Positions 48,971 to 56,885 of a stretch of 64,000 bases of DNA are shown here, piece by piece. A program made the position numbers and the translations under genes. The stretch covers positions 3,596,001 through 3,660,000 of the forward strand of contig NZ_CP124681.1 of the NCBI RefSeq assembly GCF_029961765.1, written 5' to 3'. The notes under the pieces are model-generated. The model saw only the letters and a program-made list of their open reading frames with translations, was not told where the DNA came from and did not search any database. The DNA is from Nocardioides sp. QY071 (lineage in GTDB: Bacteria; Actinomycetota; Actinomycetes; Propionibacteriales; Nocardioidaceae). Position 1 is the stretch's first letter, and the number at the start of each line of letters is the position of its first letter.

Positions 48971-49022
48971 ATGGGGATGTTCCCCATATAGTAGCGGAGA
49001 CAAATGGGGCATCTCCCCATTT
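48971..49022. promoter_or_regulatory. Twin operators for the TetR/DsbA-like pair
   Basis: Site 1 at 48971-48987 is ATGGGGA-TGT-TCCCCAT. Site 2 at 49002-49022 has arms AAATGGGG and CCCCATTT around CATCT. The sites share the half ATGGGGA/TCCCCAT and are centred 33 bp apart, about three helical turns. They fill the 89-bp gap between the divergent genes. Confidence 0.75.
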
Positions 49023-49043
49023 GAACCCGAAGGAGGACCCGCC

Positions 49044-49715
49044 ATGGGCGGAGCGACCGAGGCCAGGACCGTGACCGTCGACGTATGGGTCGACGTGCAG
49101 TGCTCCTGGTGCTACCTGAACAAACGGCGCCTCGACGCCGCCGTCGAGCAGTCCGGAGTCGCGGTCGAGGTGCGCTACCTGTTCTTCGAGCTCGGACCGG
49201 ACGCGCCCGATCGGGTCGACAAGGAGCGCTTCCTGCGCGAGGTGCGCGGCATGGACGAGGCCACTGTCCGGCGCGGCCAGGACCACCTCAACCAACTCGG
49301 CAGCGCCTACGACGTCCGCTACGACTGGGACGCGATGCTGCCCACCAACTCCCGCCGGACGCACCGGCTGCTCGCCTGGGGCCAGGAGCAGGGCGCGCAC
49401 TCCGCCCTGCTGGACCGCACCTTCCGGGCCTACTTCACCGAAGGCGCCGACCTCTCCGTGCCCGACATCCTGGCCGCGCTCGCCGCCGACATCGGGCTCG
49501 ACGAGGCTGCGGCGCGTGCCGCGGTCACCTCGACCGAGCGCGACCCCCGGCTCGAGCTGGACCGCAGCGCGGCCCTGCGGATCGGCGTCACGGGCGTGCC
49601 CTTCCTGGTCATCGACGGCAGGTACGGCCTCTCCGGCGCCCAAACCGTCGACGTGCTCGTCGAGGTGATCCGGCACGCCGCCACGGAGGCCGGCACCGAG
49701 GCCGGCGATGACTGA
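49044..49715 (+). CDS. DsbA/FrnE-family thiol-disulfide oxidoreductase
   Basis: 223 residues. The thioredoxin-fold active site is DVQCSWCYLNKRRLDAAV (CSWC near residue 18), followed by an all-helical insertion and the cis-Pro strand GVTGVPFLVIDGRYGLSGAQ. No signal peptide is visible, so like FrnE it is probably cytoplasmic and works with polyketide- or quinone-type substrates or in redox stress. ATG with AGGAGG 8 bp upstream. Regulated by the adjacent TetR through the twin operators. Confidence 0.9.
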   Translation: MGGATEARTVTVDVWVDVQCSWCYLNKRRLDAAVEQSGVAVEVRYLFFELGPDAPDRVDKERFLREVRGMDEATVRRGQDHLNQLGSAYDVRYDWDAMLPTNSRRTHRLLAWGQEQGAHSALLDRTFRAYFTEGADLSVPDILAALAADIGLDEAAARAAVTSTERDPRLELDRSAALRIGVTGVPFLVIDGRYGLSGAQTVDVLVEVIRHAATEAGTEAGDD

Positions 49716-49851
49716 GCCGGGGCTCGCGATGCTCGCGCAGGGACCGACCTGCGTCGACGGAACCTGCGGCCTCCCCGAAGCCGGTCCCGAGACCGATCCC
49801 GAGACCGAACCCGGGATCGATCGGGTTGACCGACCCGAGGGCCGCAGCTAG
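49708..49851 (+). CDS. Putative 47-residue protein with a Cys pair
   Basis: The ATG overlaps the end of the DsbA-like gene. The peptide starts MTEPGLAMLAQ, contains TCVDGTCGLPEAG with two Cys four residues apart, and continues with Glu/Pro/Asp-rich repeats (ETDPETEPG). The overlap with an upstream gene and the Cys pair beside a thiol oxidoreductase make translation plausible. I recognise no family. It could also be noise from high-GC sequence. Confidence 0.4.
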   Translation: MTEPGLAMLAQGPTCVDGTCGLPEAGPETDPETEPGIDRVDRPEGRS

Positions 49852-49863
49852 CCTTCCCAGAAA

Positions 49864-49880
49864 TTCAGACTTCATTTGAT
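49864..49880. promoter_or_regulatory. Shared operator motif, site A (ThDP enzyme operon)
   Basis: TTCAGAC-TTC-ATTTGAT, a 7-3-7 imperfect inverted repeat in an AT-rich patch about 75 bp before the ThDP-enzyme ATG. It is similar to five other sites in this part of the window. Confidence 0.55.
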
Positions 49881-49953
49881 TTTTGGGGATCCGACCCCGC
49901 CGCGGACCCGAGCCGCCGGCGCGACGGGCCCGTCGAGAGCAGGAGGACCCGTC

Positions 49954-51699
49954 ATGCCCGAAACCGAGCGGACCGTTGCCGAGGCCGTCGCCGATGCCCT
50001 CGTCCGGCACGGGGTGGAGATCGTGTTCGGCCAGAGCAACCCGACCGCGCTGATGCTGGCCGCGGAGCGGCGCGGGATCCGCCAGGTCCTCTACCGCACC
50101 GAGAACGCCGGCGGCGTGATGGCCGACGGCTATGCCCGGATCTCCCACAAGATCGGCGTGCTGGCGCTGCAGAACGGTCCGGCCGCCACCTTGGCGGTGG
50201 CGCCGATGGCCGAGGCGATGAAGGCGTCGGTGCCCCTGCTGGTGATCGTGCAGGAGGTCCCGGTCGCGAACCGGGACCGCAACGCCTTCCAGGAGCTCGA
50301 CCACACCGCGTTGTTCTCCGAGGTGTCGCGGTGGACCCGGCGTCTCGACGACCCGGCGCGGGTCGACGACTACGTCGACATGGCGATGGTCGCCGCGACG
50401 ACCGGGCGGCCGGGGCCAGTTGTCCTACTGCTGCCCCGCGACGTCCTCGACCAGCCCACCGGGAGTGCTCCGATGCCTCGGGTCGCAGGGCTCGGCACCT
50501 TCCCGCTCGACCGGCAGCGGCCCGACGCGGCACGGGTCGCCCAGGCCGCGCGACTAATCGCCGAGGCGGACGCGCCGCTGGTGATGGCCGGGGGTGGAGT
50601 CCACCTGTCCGGGGCGACCGACGCGCTGACGAGGCTGGTCGAGACGGCCCACCTCCCGGTGGCCACGACCAACATGGGCAAGGGCGCGGTAGCGGAGACC
50701 GGACCCTACGCCCTGGGCGTCGCCGCCAACCTGACGGGTCGCAACGGCCCGACCAGCCGGAGCCTCGAGCTGTTGGAGGACGCCGACGTCGTGCTGCTCG
50801 TCGGGACCCGGACCAACGAGAACGGCACCGACAAGTGGGGGCTCACCCGCCGCGACGCGACCTACATCCACGTCGACGCCGACGGGCTCGAGGTCGGCCG
50901 CAACTACGAGTCGGTCCGCCTGGTCGGTGACGCCCGCGCGGCGCTCGAGGACCTGACCGACGCGCTCACGCAGCTCGACCTGAGCCGGCGCACGGCGGGC
51001 GCCGAGGCGCTGACCCGACGCATCGCCGAGGGGCGCGAGCGACGCGGCCGCGACATCGCCGCCGCAGTCACCGCCGCCACCACGCCGATCGCTCCCGAGC
51101 GGCTCGTCACCGAGCTCGACCGCCTCCTCACCGCCGAGGACATCGTCGCCAGCGACGCGAGCTACTCGGGGATCTGGTCCTCGGCGTACCTCACCGCACG
51201 GGCGGCCGGCCAGCGCTTCCTGACCCCGCGCGGCCTGGCAGGCCTGGGCTGGGGCGCGCCACTGGCGATGGGCGCCCGGCTGGCGCGCCCGAGCAGCCGC
51301 GTGGTGGCGATCGTCGGGGACGGCGGGTTCGCCCACGTGTGGTCGGAGCTCGAAACGGCGGTGCGCGAGCGGATCCCGGTGGTGGTCGTGGTGCTCAACA
51401 ACGCCCAGCTCGGCTACCAGCGGCACGCTGAGAACCGTCTGTTCGACGGCACCACCACCGCCATCGAGTTCGCGCCGGTCGACCACGCCGCCGTCGCCCG
51501 GGCTGTGGGCGCCGTCGGCGTCCGGCTCACCGACCCCGCGCGGATCCAGGACGTGCTCGCCGAGGCGCTCGCGTCGCCGGTGCCCGTGGTCATCGACGCG
51601 ATCGTCGACCCCGACGCCTACGGACCGACCCGGCTCTTCGACGGCCACGACGCGACGATCAACCGGCCCGCCGCCCCCAAGGGCGTGCTCGTCGGCTGA
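49954..51699 (+). CDS. Thiamine-diphosphate-dependent enzyme (acetolactate-synthase-like)
   Basis: 581 residues in the three-domain ThDP fold. The N-terminal domain holds the catalytic Glu in YRTENAGGVMADGYAR; the cofactor motif is AIVGDGGFAHVWSELETAVRERIPVVVVVLNN (GDG...NN) near residue 450. It could carboligate, decarboxylate a 2-keto acid, or cleave a cyclic 1,2-dione as cyclohexane-1,2-dione hydrolase does; these relatives cannot be told apart here. AGGAGG lies 7 bp before the ATG. An SDR gene follows 26 bp downstream. Confidence 0.88.
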   Translation: MPETERTVAEAVADALVRHGVEIVFGQSNPTALMLAAERRGIRQVLYRTENAGGVMADGYARISHKIGVLALQNGPAATLAVAPMAEAMKASVPLLVIVQEVPVANRDRNAFQELDHTALFSEVSRWTRRLDDPARVDDYVDMAMVAATTGRPGPVVLLLPRDVLDQPTGSAPMPRVAGLGTFPLDRQRPDAARVAQAARLIAEADAPLVMAGGGVHLSGATDALTRLVETAHLPVATTNMGKGAVAETGPYALGVAANLTGRNGPTSRSLELLEDADVVLLVGTRTNENGTDKWGLTRRDATYIHVDADGLEVGRNYESVRLVGDARAALEDLTDALTQLDLSRRTAGAEALTRRIAEGRERRGRDIAAAVTAATTPIAPERLVTELDRLLTAEDIVASDASYSGIWSSAYLTARAAGQRFLTPRGLAGLGWGAPLAMGARLARPSSRVVAIVGDGGFAHVWSELETAVRERIPVVVVVLNNAQLGYQRHAENRLFDGTTTAIEFAPVDHAAVARAVGAVGVRLTDPARIQDVLAEALASPVPVVIDAIVDPDAYGPTRLFDGHDATINRPAAPKGVLVG

Positions 51700-51725
51700 C
51701 GAGCAGGAGACGAGAGGAACCGACC

Positions 51726-52502
51726 GTGCGACTTCACGGACAGACCATTGTGGTGACCGGCGCCTCCTCGGGGCTCGGCCTCGCCATGTGCCGTATGTTC
51801 GCGGCCGAGGGCGCCCACGTCTACGCCGTGGGCCGGCGGACCGCGCTGCTCGAGGAGCTGGCCGCCGAGCTCGGCGAGCGGTGCACGCCGTTCACTGCCG
51901 ACGTGACCAGCCCCGAGGATCTCGACGCGCTCTATCGACGGGTGGGCGAGGACGAGCGCCGCCTCGACGTCGTCGTCGCGAACGCGGGTGGCACCACCAA
52001 GGCGGAGATCGCCGACCTGACCCCCGACTACCTGGCCCGCGAGTGGGCCCTCAACGTCAACGGGACCGTGTTCACGGTCCAGAAGGCGCTGCCGCTGCTG
52101 CGTGACGGCGGATCGGTCATCCTGCTCGGCTCGATCGCGGCGGAGAAGGGCAGTGCCGGGGTCGGCGCCTACGCGGCGGCCAAGGCGGCCACCCGGTCCT
52201 TCGGTCGCACCTGGGCCAACGAGCTGCGCTCGCGCCGGATCCGGGTCAACACGATCTCACCGGGCCCGATCCTGACCGACGCGCTCGACGGCCCGATGCG
52301 CAGCCACCCCGAGGGCGCCTCGGCGGCCGAGGTCGACCAGATCGCCCGCCTCCGGTACGACGACCTCACGGCCCGGATCCCGCTCGGCCGTGTCGGCGAC
52401 CCCGACGAGGTCGCGCGCCTGGCGCTCTTCTTGGCGAGCGAGGAGAGCAGCTTCATCACGGGGTCCAACCTGTTCATCGACGGCGGCCTCGCCCAGGTGT
52501 GA
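51726..52502 (+). CDS. Short-chain dehydrogenase/reductase
   Basis: 258 residues, classical SDR: cofactor loop VVTGASSGLGLAM near residue 10, VVANAGGTTKAE in place of NNAG, catalytic Ser in VILLGSIAAEKGSAGVGAYAAAKAAT with YAAAK, and FITGSNLFIDGGLAQ at the end. GTG start. It is in the ThDP-enzyme operon and converges on the acyl-CoA-dehydrogenase-like gene (25-bp gap). Confidence 0.91.
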   Translation: MRLHGQTIVVTGASSGLGLAMCRMFAAEGAHVYAVGRRTALLEELAAELGERCTPFTADVTSPEDLDALYRRVGEDERRLDVVVANAGGTTKAEIADLTPDYLAREWALNVNGTVFTVQKALPLLRDGGSVILLGSIAAEKGSAGVGAYAAAKAATRSFGRTWANELRSRRIRVNTISPGPILTDALDGPMRSHPEGASAAEVDQIARLRYDDLTARIPLGRVGDPDEVARLALFLASEESSFITGSNLFIDGGLAQV

Positions 52503-52527
52503 GCCCGCGCGGGACCGCCGTCAGCAG

Positions 52528-53742
52528 CTACGAGCCGGCCGGTCCGGTGAACCGGATCGGGCGGCCGAGCGTGCCGACGCCGAGGGTCAGCTGCAGCTGG
52601 TCGGTCTTCCACGCCATCACGACGCCGCCGAACAGGTCGCGCACCATCCGCTCCAGCGGCTGCGCCGTGACGTAGCCGTGGGCCCCGCAGATCTTCATCA
52701 CGCCGAGCGCGACCTCCTCGGCCATCCGGCGCAGGTGGAACAGGGTCCGGACCAGGTCGGGGGCGGGCACGTCCTCCCCCGCGTCGATCCGGTCGGCCAT
52801 GGCCTGCAGGAGGACCCGGCCGGTGCCGACCCAGTGGTCGAGGTTCCCGAGCCCGAGCTGGGCCCAGGCCTCGTCGGCCCGGTAGGCCGCGGTCGTGGGG
52901 TTGAAGGTGCCCTCGGCCATGTAGCCGTAGCGATGGGTCACGTGGTCGACGGTGAAGTCCACAGCGGCCTGCGAGAGGCCCAGCCAGATCGCCGTGACGC
53001 CGAAGGCGACGATCGCCGGGTCGATCCCCCGCCCCTCCTGCACCGAGCTGATCGGGACGACCAGGCAGTCGGCGAGCGGGATCCGCAGGTCCCGGCACTC
53101 GATGTCGTTGCTCCCGGTCCCCCGCATGCCCATGGCGCTCCAGTTGCGGTGCAGCACCAGGCCGGGCTCGCCGAGACGCCCGACCGTCATCACCATCTGC
53201 GGGTCGTCGGGGTCGCTGTCCTCGACCATCCCGCCGAGCATGGCGTACGTCGCGGCCTCGCTCATCGAGCCGAAGCCGGCGCGGCCGTTGAGGACGACCT
53301 CGTCGCCCTCGATGCGACAGCTGAGCCGCGCGCGGCGCGAGTCGACCTCGGCCGAGGGGTTGGAGAACGCGCCGCAGATGGTGGCCTCGTGCGCGGCGAT
53401 CGCGGCCAGGGCCTCGTCACGACGCGGGAACGACGGCAGCCGGCTCAGTGTCCGGGCGCCCACCCAGTGCATGTTGAGCGCGACCGCGGTCGAGGGATCG
53501 ACGGCGCCGAGGGTCTCCATCACCTCGATCATGAGCCGCACCGACGGGCCCTCGGGCCCGAGGCTGCGGTCGAGGGGCATCCCGGTGATGCCGAGCGCAC
53601 GCAGCACGTCGACATTGCCCAGCGCCATCCGGCCATCCTGGTCGGCGGCGACCACGCGCTCGCCGAACTCGGGCGAACCGACCTGTTCGCGGAGCCGGGC
53701 CAGCAGCTGGTCCGCGGCGGGGGGATGGGTGGTAAGAGTCAT
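52528..53742 (-). CDS. Acyl-CoA dehydrogenase-family flavoprotein
   Basis: 404 residues. FAD and substrate strands include ICGAFSNPSAEV, VLNGRAGFGSMSEAATYAMLGG and NWSAMGMRGTGSNDIE; the C-terminal helical domain has GVMKICGAHGYVTAQPLERMVRDLFGGVVMAWKTD. The catalytic Glu typical of true dehydrogenases is not obvious, and a flavin reductase gene lies nearby, so it may be a two-component monooxygenase of this fold. The ATG at MTLTTHPPA is preceded by GAGAAGG. It is divergent from a TetR gene. Confidence 0.86.
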   Translation of the reverse strand: MTLTTHPPAADQLLARLREQVGSPEFGERVVAADQDGRMALGNVDVLRALGITGMPLDRSLGPEGPSVRLMIEVMETLGAVDPSTAVALNMHWVGARTLSRLPSFPRRDEALAAIAAHEATICGAFSNPSAEVDSRRARLSCRIEGDEVVLNGRAGFGSMSEAATYAMLGGMVEDSDPDDPQMVMTVGRLGEPGLVLHRNWSAMGMRGTGSNDIECRDLRIPLADCLVVPISSVQEGRGIDPAIVAFGVTAIWLGLSQAAVDFTVDHVTHRYGYMAEGTFNPTTAAYRADEAWAQLGLGNLDHWVGTGRVLLQAMADRIDAGEDVPAPDLVRTLFHLRRMAEEVALGVMKICGAHGYVTAQPLERMVRDLFGGVVMAWKTDQLQLTLGVGTLGRPIRFTGPAGS

Positions 53743-53769
53743 CGCAAGGACCTTCTCGAGCATTGATTG

Positions 53770-53780
53770 GACTTGCAGTC
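53770..53780. promoter_or_regulatory. Candidate TetR operator (GACT-TGC-AGTC)
   Basis: A short inverted repeat in the 40-bp gap between the divergent acyl-CoA-dehydrogenase-like and TetR genes, very close to the TetR ATG. Confidence 0.4.
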
Positions 53781-53782
53781 TT

Positions 53783-54439
53783 ATGAACTCCGGCACGGGT
53801 GTCAACCGCCCCTACCACTCCCCCGCGCGCACCGAGGCCGCCCAGCGGACCCGGGCCGCGATCGTCCGGGCGGCGACCACGCTGTTCACGACGGCCGGAT
53901 ACGGCGCCACCTCGGTGGCCGACGTGGCGCGCGAGGCCGGCGTGGCCCGGGCGACGGTCTTCAACTCGGTCGGCCAGAAGCCCGCCCTGCTCCGGGCGGC
54001 GTACCACGCGGCGGTGGTCGGCGACGAGGGCGACCCACGCCCGGCCCGCGAGGGCCCGCTCGGCGAACGGGCACGCCGGGCCGACACCTCCGCCGAGGTG
54101 CTCGACGTCTACGCGACCGTCCTGGTCGAGGTGTTCGAGGCCGTCAGCCCGCTCCACGCGTGCCTGGTGACCTCCGCCTCGGAGTCGCCCGAGCTGCGTG
54201 GGTACCTCGCCGAGCTCGACCGCGAGCGCCACCGGGGAGCAGCCAACATGGTCGCGCTGGCCTCCGAGCGCGGCTCCCTGGCTCCGGGCCTGACGCCGGA
54301 GCGAGCCGCCGACATCGCCTGGGTCTTCAGCAATCCCCAGCTGTGGCAGCAGCTGCACGGCGAGCGCGGCTGGACCAGCAACGAGCTCACCGACTGGCTG
54401 CGGCGCACCCTCAAGGAGCAGCTGCTCGGGAGCACCTGA
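53783..54439 (+). CDS. TetR-family transcriptional regulator
   Basis: 218 residues. Helix-turn-helix: QRTRAAIVRAATTLFTTAGYGATSVADVAREAGVARATVFNSVGQKPALLRAAYHAA. A C-terminal regulatory domain follows. The ATG at MNSGTGVNRPY sits in an AT-rich patch without a clear ribosome site, so the message may be leaderless. One of two TetR proteins that could bind the shared 7-3-7 operator. Confidence 0.9.
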   Translation: MNSGTGVNRPYHSPARTEAAQRTRAAIVRAATTLFTTAGYGATSVADVAREAGVARATVFNSVGQKPALLRAAYHAAVVGDEGDPRPAREGPLGERARRADTSAEVLDVYATVLVEVFEAVSPLHACLVTSASESPELRGYLAELDRERHRGAANMVALASERGSLAPGLTPERAADIAWVFSNPQLWQQLHGERGWTSNELTDWLRRTLKEQLLGST

Positions 54440-54447
54440 GCCAGGTT

Positions 54448-54464
54448 TTCAAACATAGTTTGAC
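54448..54464. promoter_or_regulatory. Shared operator motif, site B (small-protein gene)
   Basis: TTCAAAC-ATA-GTTTGAC; its core TCAAAC-ATA-GTTTGA is a perfect inverted repeat. It lies just after the TetR stop and 31 bp before the ATG of the 48-residue gene. Confidence 0.65.
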
Positions 54465-54494
54465 TTTTGGGACGGTGAGCCGTTCGATGTCCCC

Positions 54495-54641
54495 ATGACC
54501 GAGCCCCCCGCCACCGGAGTCCGCCGCCCCTCGCCCGTCGTGGGGATCCCTACCCCGAAGCCGGAGATCGTGCCGCTCACGGCCGCGGAGTGGCGCGAGG
54601 CGATGCTCAGCACCGTCGCGCCGGCCGAGCGGGCCGACTGA
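54495..54641 (+). CDS. Putative 48-residue protein under its own operator
   Basis: Starts MTEPPATGVRRPSPVV, has a Pro-rich middle (GIPTPKPEIVPL) and a helical end (TAAEWREAMLSTVAPAERAD). No Cys, no membrane segment. It is the only frame downstream of operator site B on this strand and ends 12 bp before the converging flavin reductase gene. I recognise no family. The operator placement is the main reason to believe it is expressed. Confidence 0.5.
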   Translation: MTEPPATGVRRPSPVVGIPTPKPEIVPLTAAEWREAMLSTVAPAERAD

Positions 54642-54653
54642 GCCGACCCGCGC

Positions 54654-55154
54654 TCACACCGACTCGGGCAGCCCCAGCTCGACGAAGCGGCTGAGGTGGA
54701 ACAGCAGCGGCGCGGCAGCGCTGTCGGAACGCACGACCTCCAGGCCGAGCATCGCGATCACATGGTCGCCGGCCTCCACCTCCTCGACCAGGCGACACTC
54801 GAAGGTGGCGGCCGCGCCGTCGATCAGCACCGCGCCACGGTCGGTGACCGAGGTGGCGAGACCCGCGAAGCGATCCCCCTCCTTGGCCGCCAGCCGGCGG
54901 GCGACGTCCGCGTGGTGAGCGCTCAACACGCTGATCCCGAGGACCGGGATGGAACGCAGGCCCGGCCAGGTCCGCGACGACTTCTGGAGGCTGATGCCGA
55001 CCAGCGGCGGGTCGAGGGAGATCGGGACGAAGGAGCTGATCGCCATGCCGGCGGGAGCGCCGGTGCGGTCGATGCCGCACACGGCGACCACGCCGGTCGG
55101 GAAGGCGGAGTACGCGGTCCGCAGGGAGTCGGCGGCCAAGGTGTGGGTCTGCAT
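54654..55154 (-). CDS. Flavin reductase family protein (monooxygenase partner)
   Basis: 166 residues of the FMN-binding split-barrel type: LRTAYSAFPTGVVAVCGIDRTGAPAGMAISSFVPISLDPPLVGISLQKSSRTWP, then GISVLSAHHADVARRLAAKEGDRF. It should supply reduced flavin to a partner oxygenase, possibly the acyl-CoA-dehydrogenase-like protein. ATG with GAAGG upstream. Two copies of the shared operator lie 48 to 109 bp upstream. Confidence 0.9.
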   Translation of the reverse strand: MQTHTLAADSLRTAYSAFPTGVVAVCGIDRTGAPAGMAISSFVPISLDPPLVGISLQKSSRTWPGLRSIPVLGISVLSAHHADVARRLAAKEGDRFAGLATSVTDRGAVLIDGAAATFECRLVEEVEAGDHVIAMLGLEVVRSDSAAAPLLFHLSRFVELGLPESV

Positions 55155-55201
55155 CGCGAACCAGCCTTCCCGAGCGGGGCCCGTGACCGGTCCGCCCGAT
55201 T

Positions 55202-55263
55202 TTCGAATGAGATTTGAAAATGCGATAACGAGGACGGTACCCCCGTTTCAAACAACATTCAAG
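55202..55263. promoter_or_regulatory. Shared operator motif, sites F and C (flavin reductase gene)
   Basis: Site F at 55202-55218 is TTCGAAT-GAG-ATTTGAA, nearly perfect. Site C at 55247-55263 is TTCAAAC-AAC-ATTCAAG, weaker. Their centres are 45 bp apart. Both lie between the flavin reductase start and the nitroreductase stop, upstream of the flavin reductase. Confidence 0.6.
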
Positions 55264-55293
55264 ACTTCTTGCGGACAGACCGGTCGCGCGCGC

Positions 55294-55923
55294 TCAGTCG
55301 GCGACCGGTGCCTCCCAGCGGTCCCAGCGCCCCCAGTTCACGACCTCCTCGACCGGACGGCGGGTGAGCGGGCCGTAGCGACCGACCGGATAGCCGATCG
55401 GCACGGTCGCCCCAATGCCGACGTCATCCGGGATGGCGAAGTAGGCCCGCACCGCCGGCTCGTTCTCCTTGTGGTTGGTCGTCATCGCCGCACCCAACCC
55501 GAGCGCACGCGCCGCCAGCAGCAGGTTCTGGGTCGCGGCGTACACCGAGGACCACATGAACTGGGGATCGGGCGCCTCTCGGCTCGGGAAGGCGTTCTCG
55601 ATCGTCGTCAGGACGAAGGCCGGGATCTTGTCGAAGTCGAGGATGAAGGAGCGGTACATCCGCTGGTTGCGCGCCGCCGACGACGTGTCGCCCTCCTCGG
55701 GCACCCACGCCAGGCGCACACCGAGGGCCTCGACGAGCATGTCGCGGAACCAGCGGCGCTCCTCCTCCCCCGTCACCACGAGGAACCGCCAGTGCTGGGA
55801 GTTGCCCGCGCTCGGCGCGCAGGTCGCATAGCGGACCAGGTCCACCAGCAGCTCCTGCGGCACCGGGTCGGGGCGCAGCCTCCTGATCGAGCGACAGGTC
55901 TCGATCGCCTCCAGGGCGTCCAT
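55294..55923 (-). CDS. Nitroreductase family protein
   Basis: 209 residues. The FMN-binding start DALEAIETCRSIRRLRPDPVPQELLVDLVRYATCAPSAGNSQHWRFLVVTG is typical, with the later segment SSVYAATQNLLLAARALGLGAAMTTNHKENE and a final GYPVGRYGPLTRRPVEEVV. It may reduce an enone, quinone or nitro group. ATG with GGAGGAGA upstream. Follows the bicupin gene by 35 bp on the same strand. Confidence 0.9.
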   Translation of the reverse strand: MDALEAIETCRSIRRLRPDPVPQELLVDLVRYATCAPSAGNSQHWRFLVVTGEEERRWFRDMLVEALGVRLAWVPEEGDTSSAARNQRMYRSFILDFDKIPAFVLTTIENAFPSREAPDPQFMWSSVYAATQNLLLAARALGLGAAMTTNHKENEPAVRAYFAIPDDVGIGATVPIGYPVGRYGPLTRRPVEEVVNWGRWDRWEAPVAD

Positions 55924-55958
55924 CTCGTTCTCCTCCGTTCCTGCCGGCCGCGGCCGGC

Positions 55959-56699
55959 TCAGTGCTGCCATGCGTGGTCGATGGGCAGCGTGATCGCGGC
56001 GAACCACGTCTCGCCGTGCGTACGGGTCAGATGTCCGCGCCCGGAGCGGTCGTCGACGAGGCAGAGGTCGCCCGCCGCCAGCAGCCGCGCGCCGCCCCGA
56101 CCGGACACCTCGAGCTCGAAGCCCCCGGCGAGGACCAGGACCAGGCTGATCCCCTCCTCGGTGTGCCAGTCGCTGGCCACCTCGCCGGGCAGGCACAGGA
56201 AGGACGCGTTCATCACTGCCTGCCGGGATCCGTCGGGCACCGGGACGAAGGCGGCAAGATGCGCGTGCCCGTCCTCGACGTCCATCCGCAGCGAGCTCGG
56301 CTCCGCGCGCGCAGCCCGCTCCAACGGCGGCAGTACGACACCCTGCGGCACCCACGCCGCGTCGACCTCCAAGTCGACGAAGCGGACCGCCGCGCCGGAG
56401 GCCTCGAGCACGGCGGGCGACGCGGTCGGGTCGAACAGGACCACGTCGCCCGCGACCAGGCGCGCCGTCCCGGCGACGGTCGCCACGACCAGTTCACCGG
56501 CGAGGACGAAGCGCAGGGTCGCGGCGTCCGGCGGGCCGGACGTGGCGCCGGCGGCGAGCTCGCCGAACGAGACCGCGAGCGCCGCCGGTCCCAGGGGCCG
56601 GGCGTCGCCGACACCCGCCTGCGGACCGAGGGCCGGGAGCGGGAGGGAGGCCAGTCGCGGGGCGCCTGTGGCGTGCCGGGCGAGGTGGTAGGAGGTCAC
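55959..56699 (-). CDS. Bicupin-type protein
   Basis: 246 residues with two jelly-roll halves: one around TLRFVLAGELVVATVAGTARLVAGDVVLFDPT, the second around SDWHTEEGISLVLVLAGGFELEVSGRGGARLLAAGDLCLVDD. Only the second half retains an obvious metal ligand pattern (H-T-E-E), so one site may be empty. GTG start. Divergent from the Baeyer-Villiger monooxygenase gene; the AT-rich gap contains a direct repeat TATCTGCTATCTG. Could be an isomerase, dioxygenase or sensor. Confidence 0.8.
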   Translation of the reverse strand: MTSYHLARHATGAPRLASLPLPALGPQAGVGDARPLGPAALAVSFGELAAGATSGPPDAATLRFVLAGELVVATVAGTARLVAGDVVLFDPTASPAVLEASGAAVRFVDLEVDAAWVPQGVVLPPLERAARAEPSSLRMDVEDGHAHLAAFVPVPDGSRQAVMNASFLCLPGEVASDWHTEEGISLVLVLAGGFELEVSGRGGARLLAAGDLCLVDDRSGRGHLTRTHGETWFAAITLPIDHAWQH

Positions 56700-56824
56700 A
56701 AAAGCTCACCGTATCTGCTATCTGATATATCGAACAAGAGTCGTCGGACGACGGCGCCACAGCCACGGTGCCGCCGGGACCGGGTTTCCCGATCCCCTTG
56801 CCGGACGACCCGGCGACTGTTAAT

Positions 56825-56841
56825 TTCGAACTCTATTTGAA
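56825..56841. promoter_or_regulatory. Shared operator motif, site D (monooxygenase/aldehyde dehydrogenase genes)
   Basis: TTCGAAC-TCT-ATTTGAA, one of the best-matching sites, 45 bp before the monooxygenase GTG, in a patch of much lower GC than the surroundings. Confidence 0.65.
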
Positions 56842-56885
56842 TCTAGCAGGTGCGACCACCGCACCGCTGCGAGAGGAGCGTCCGA

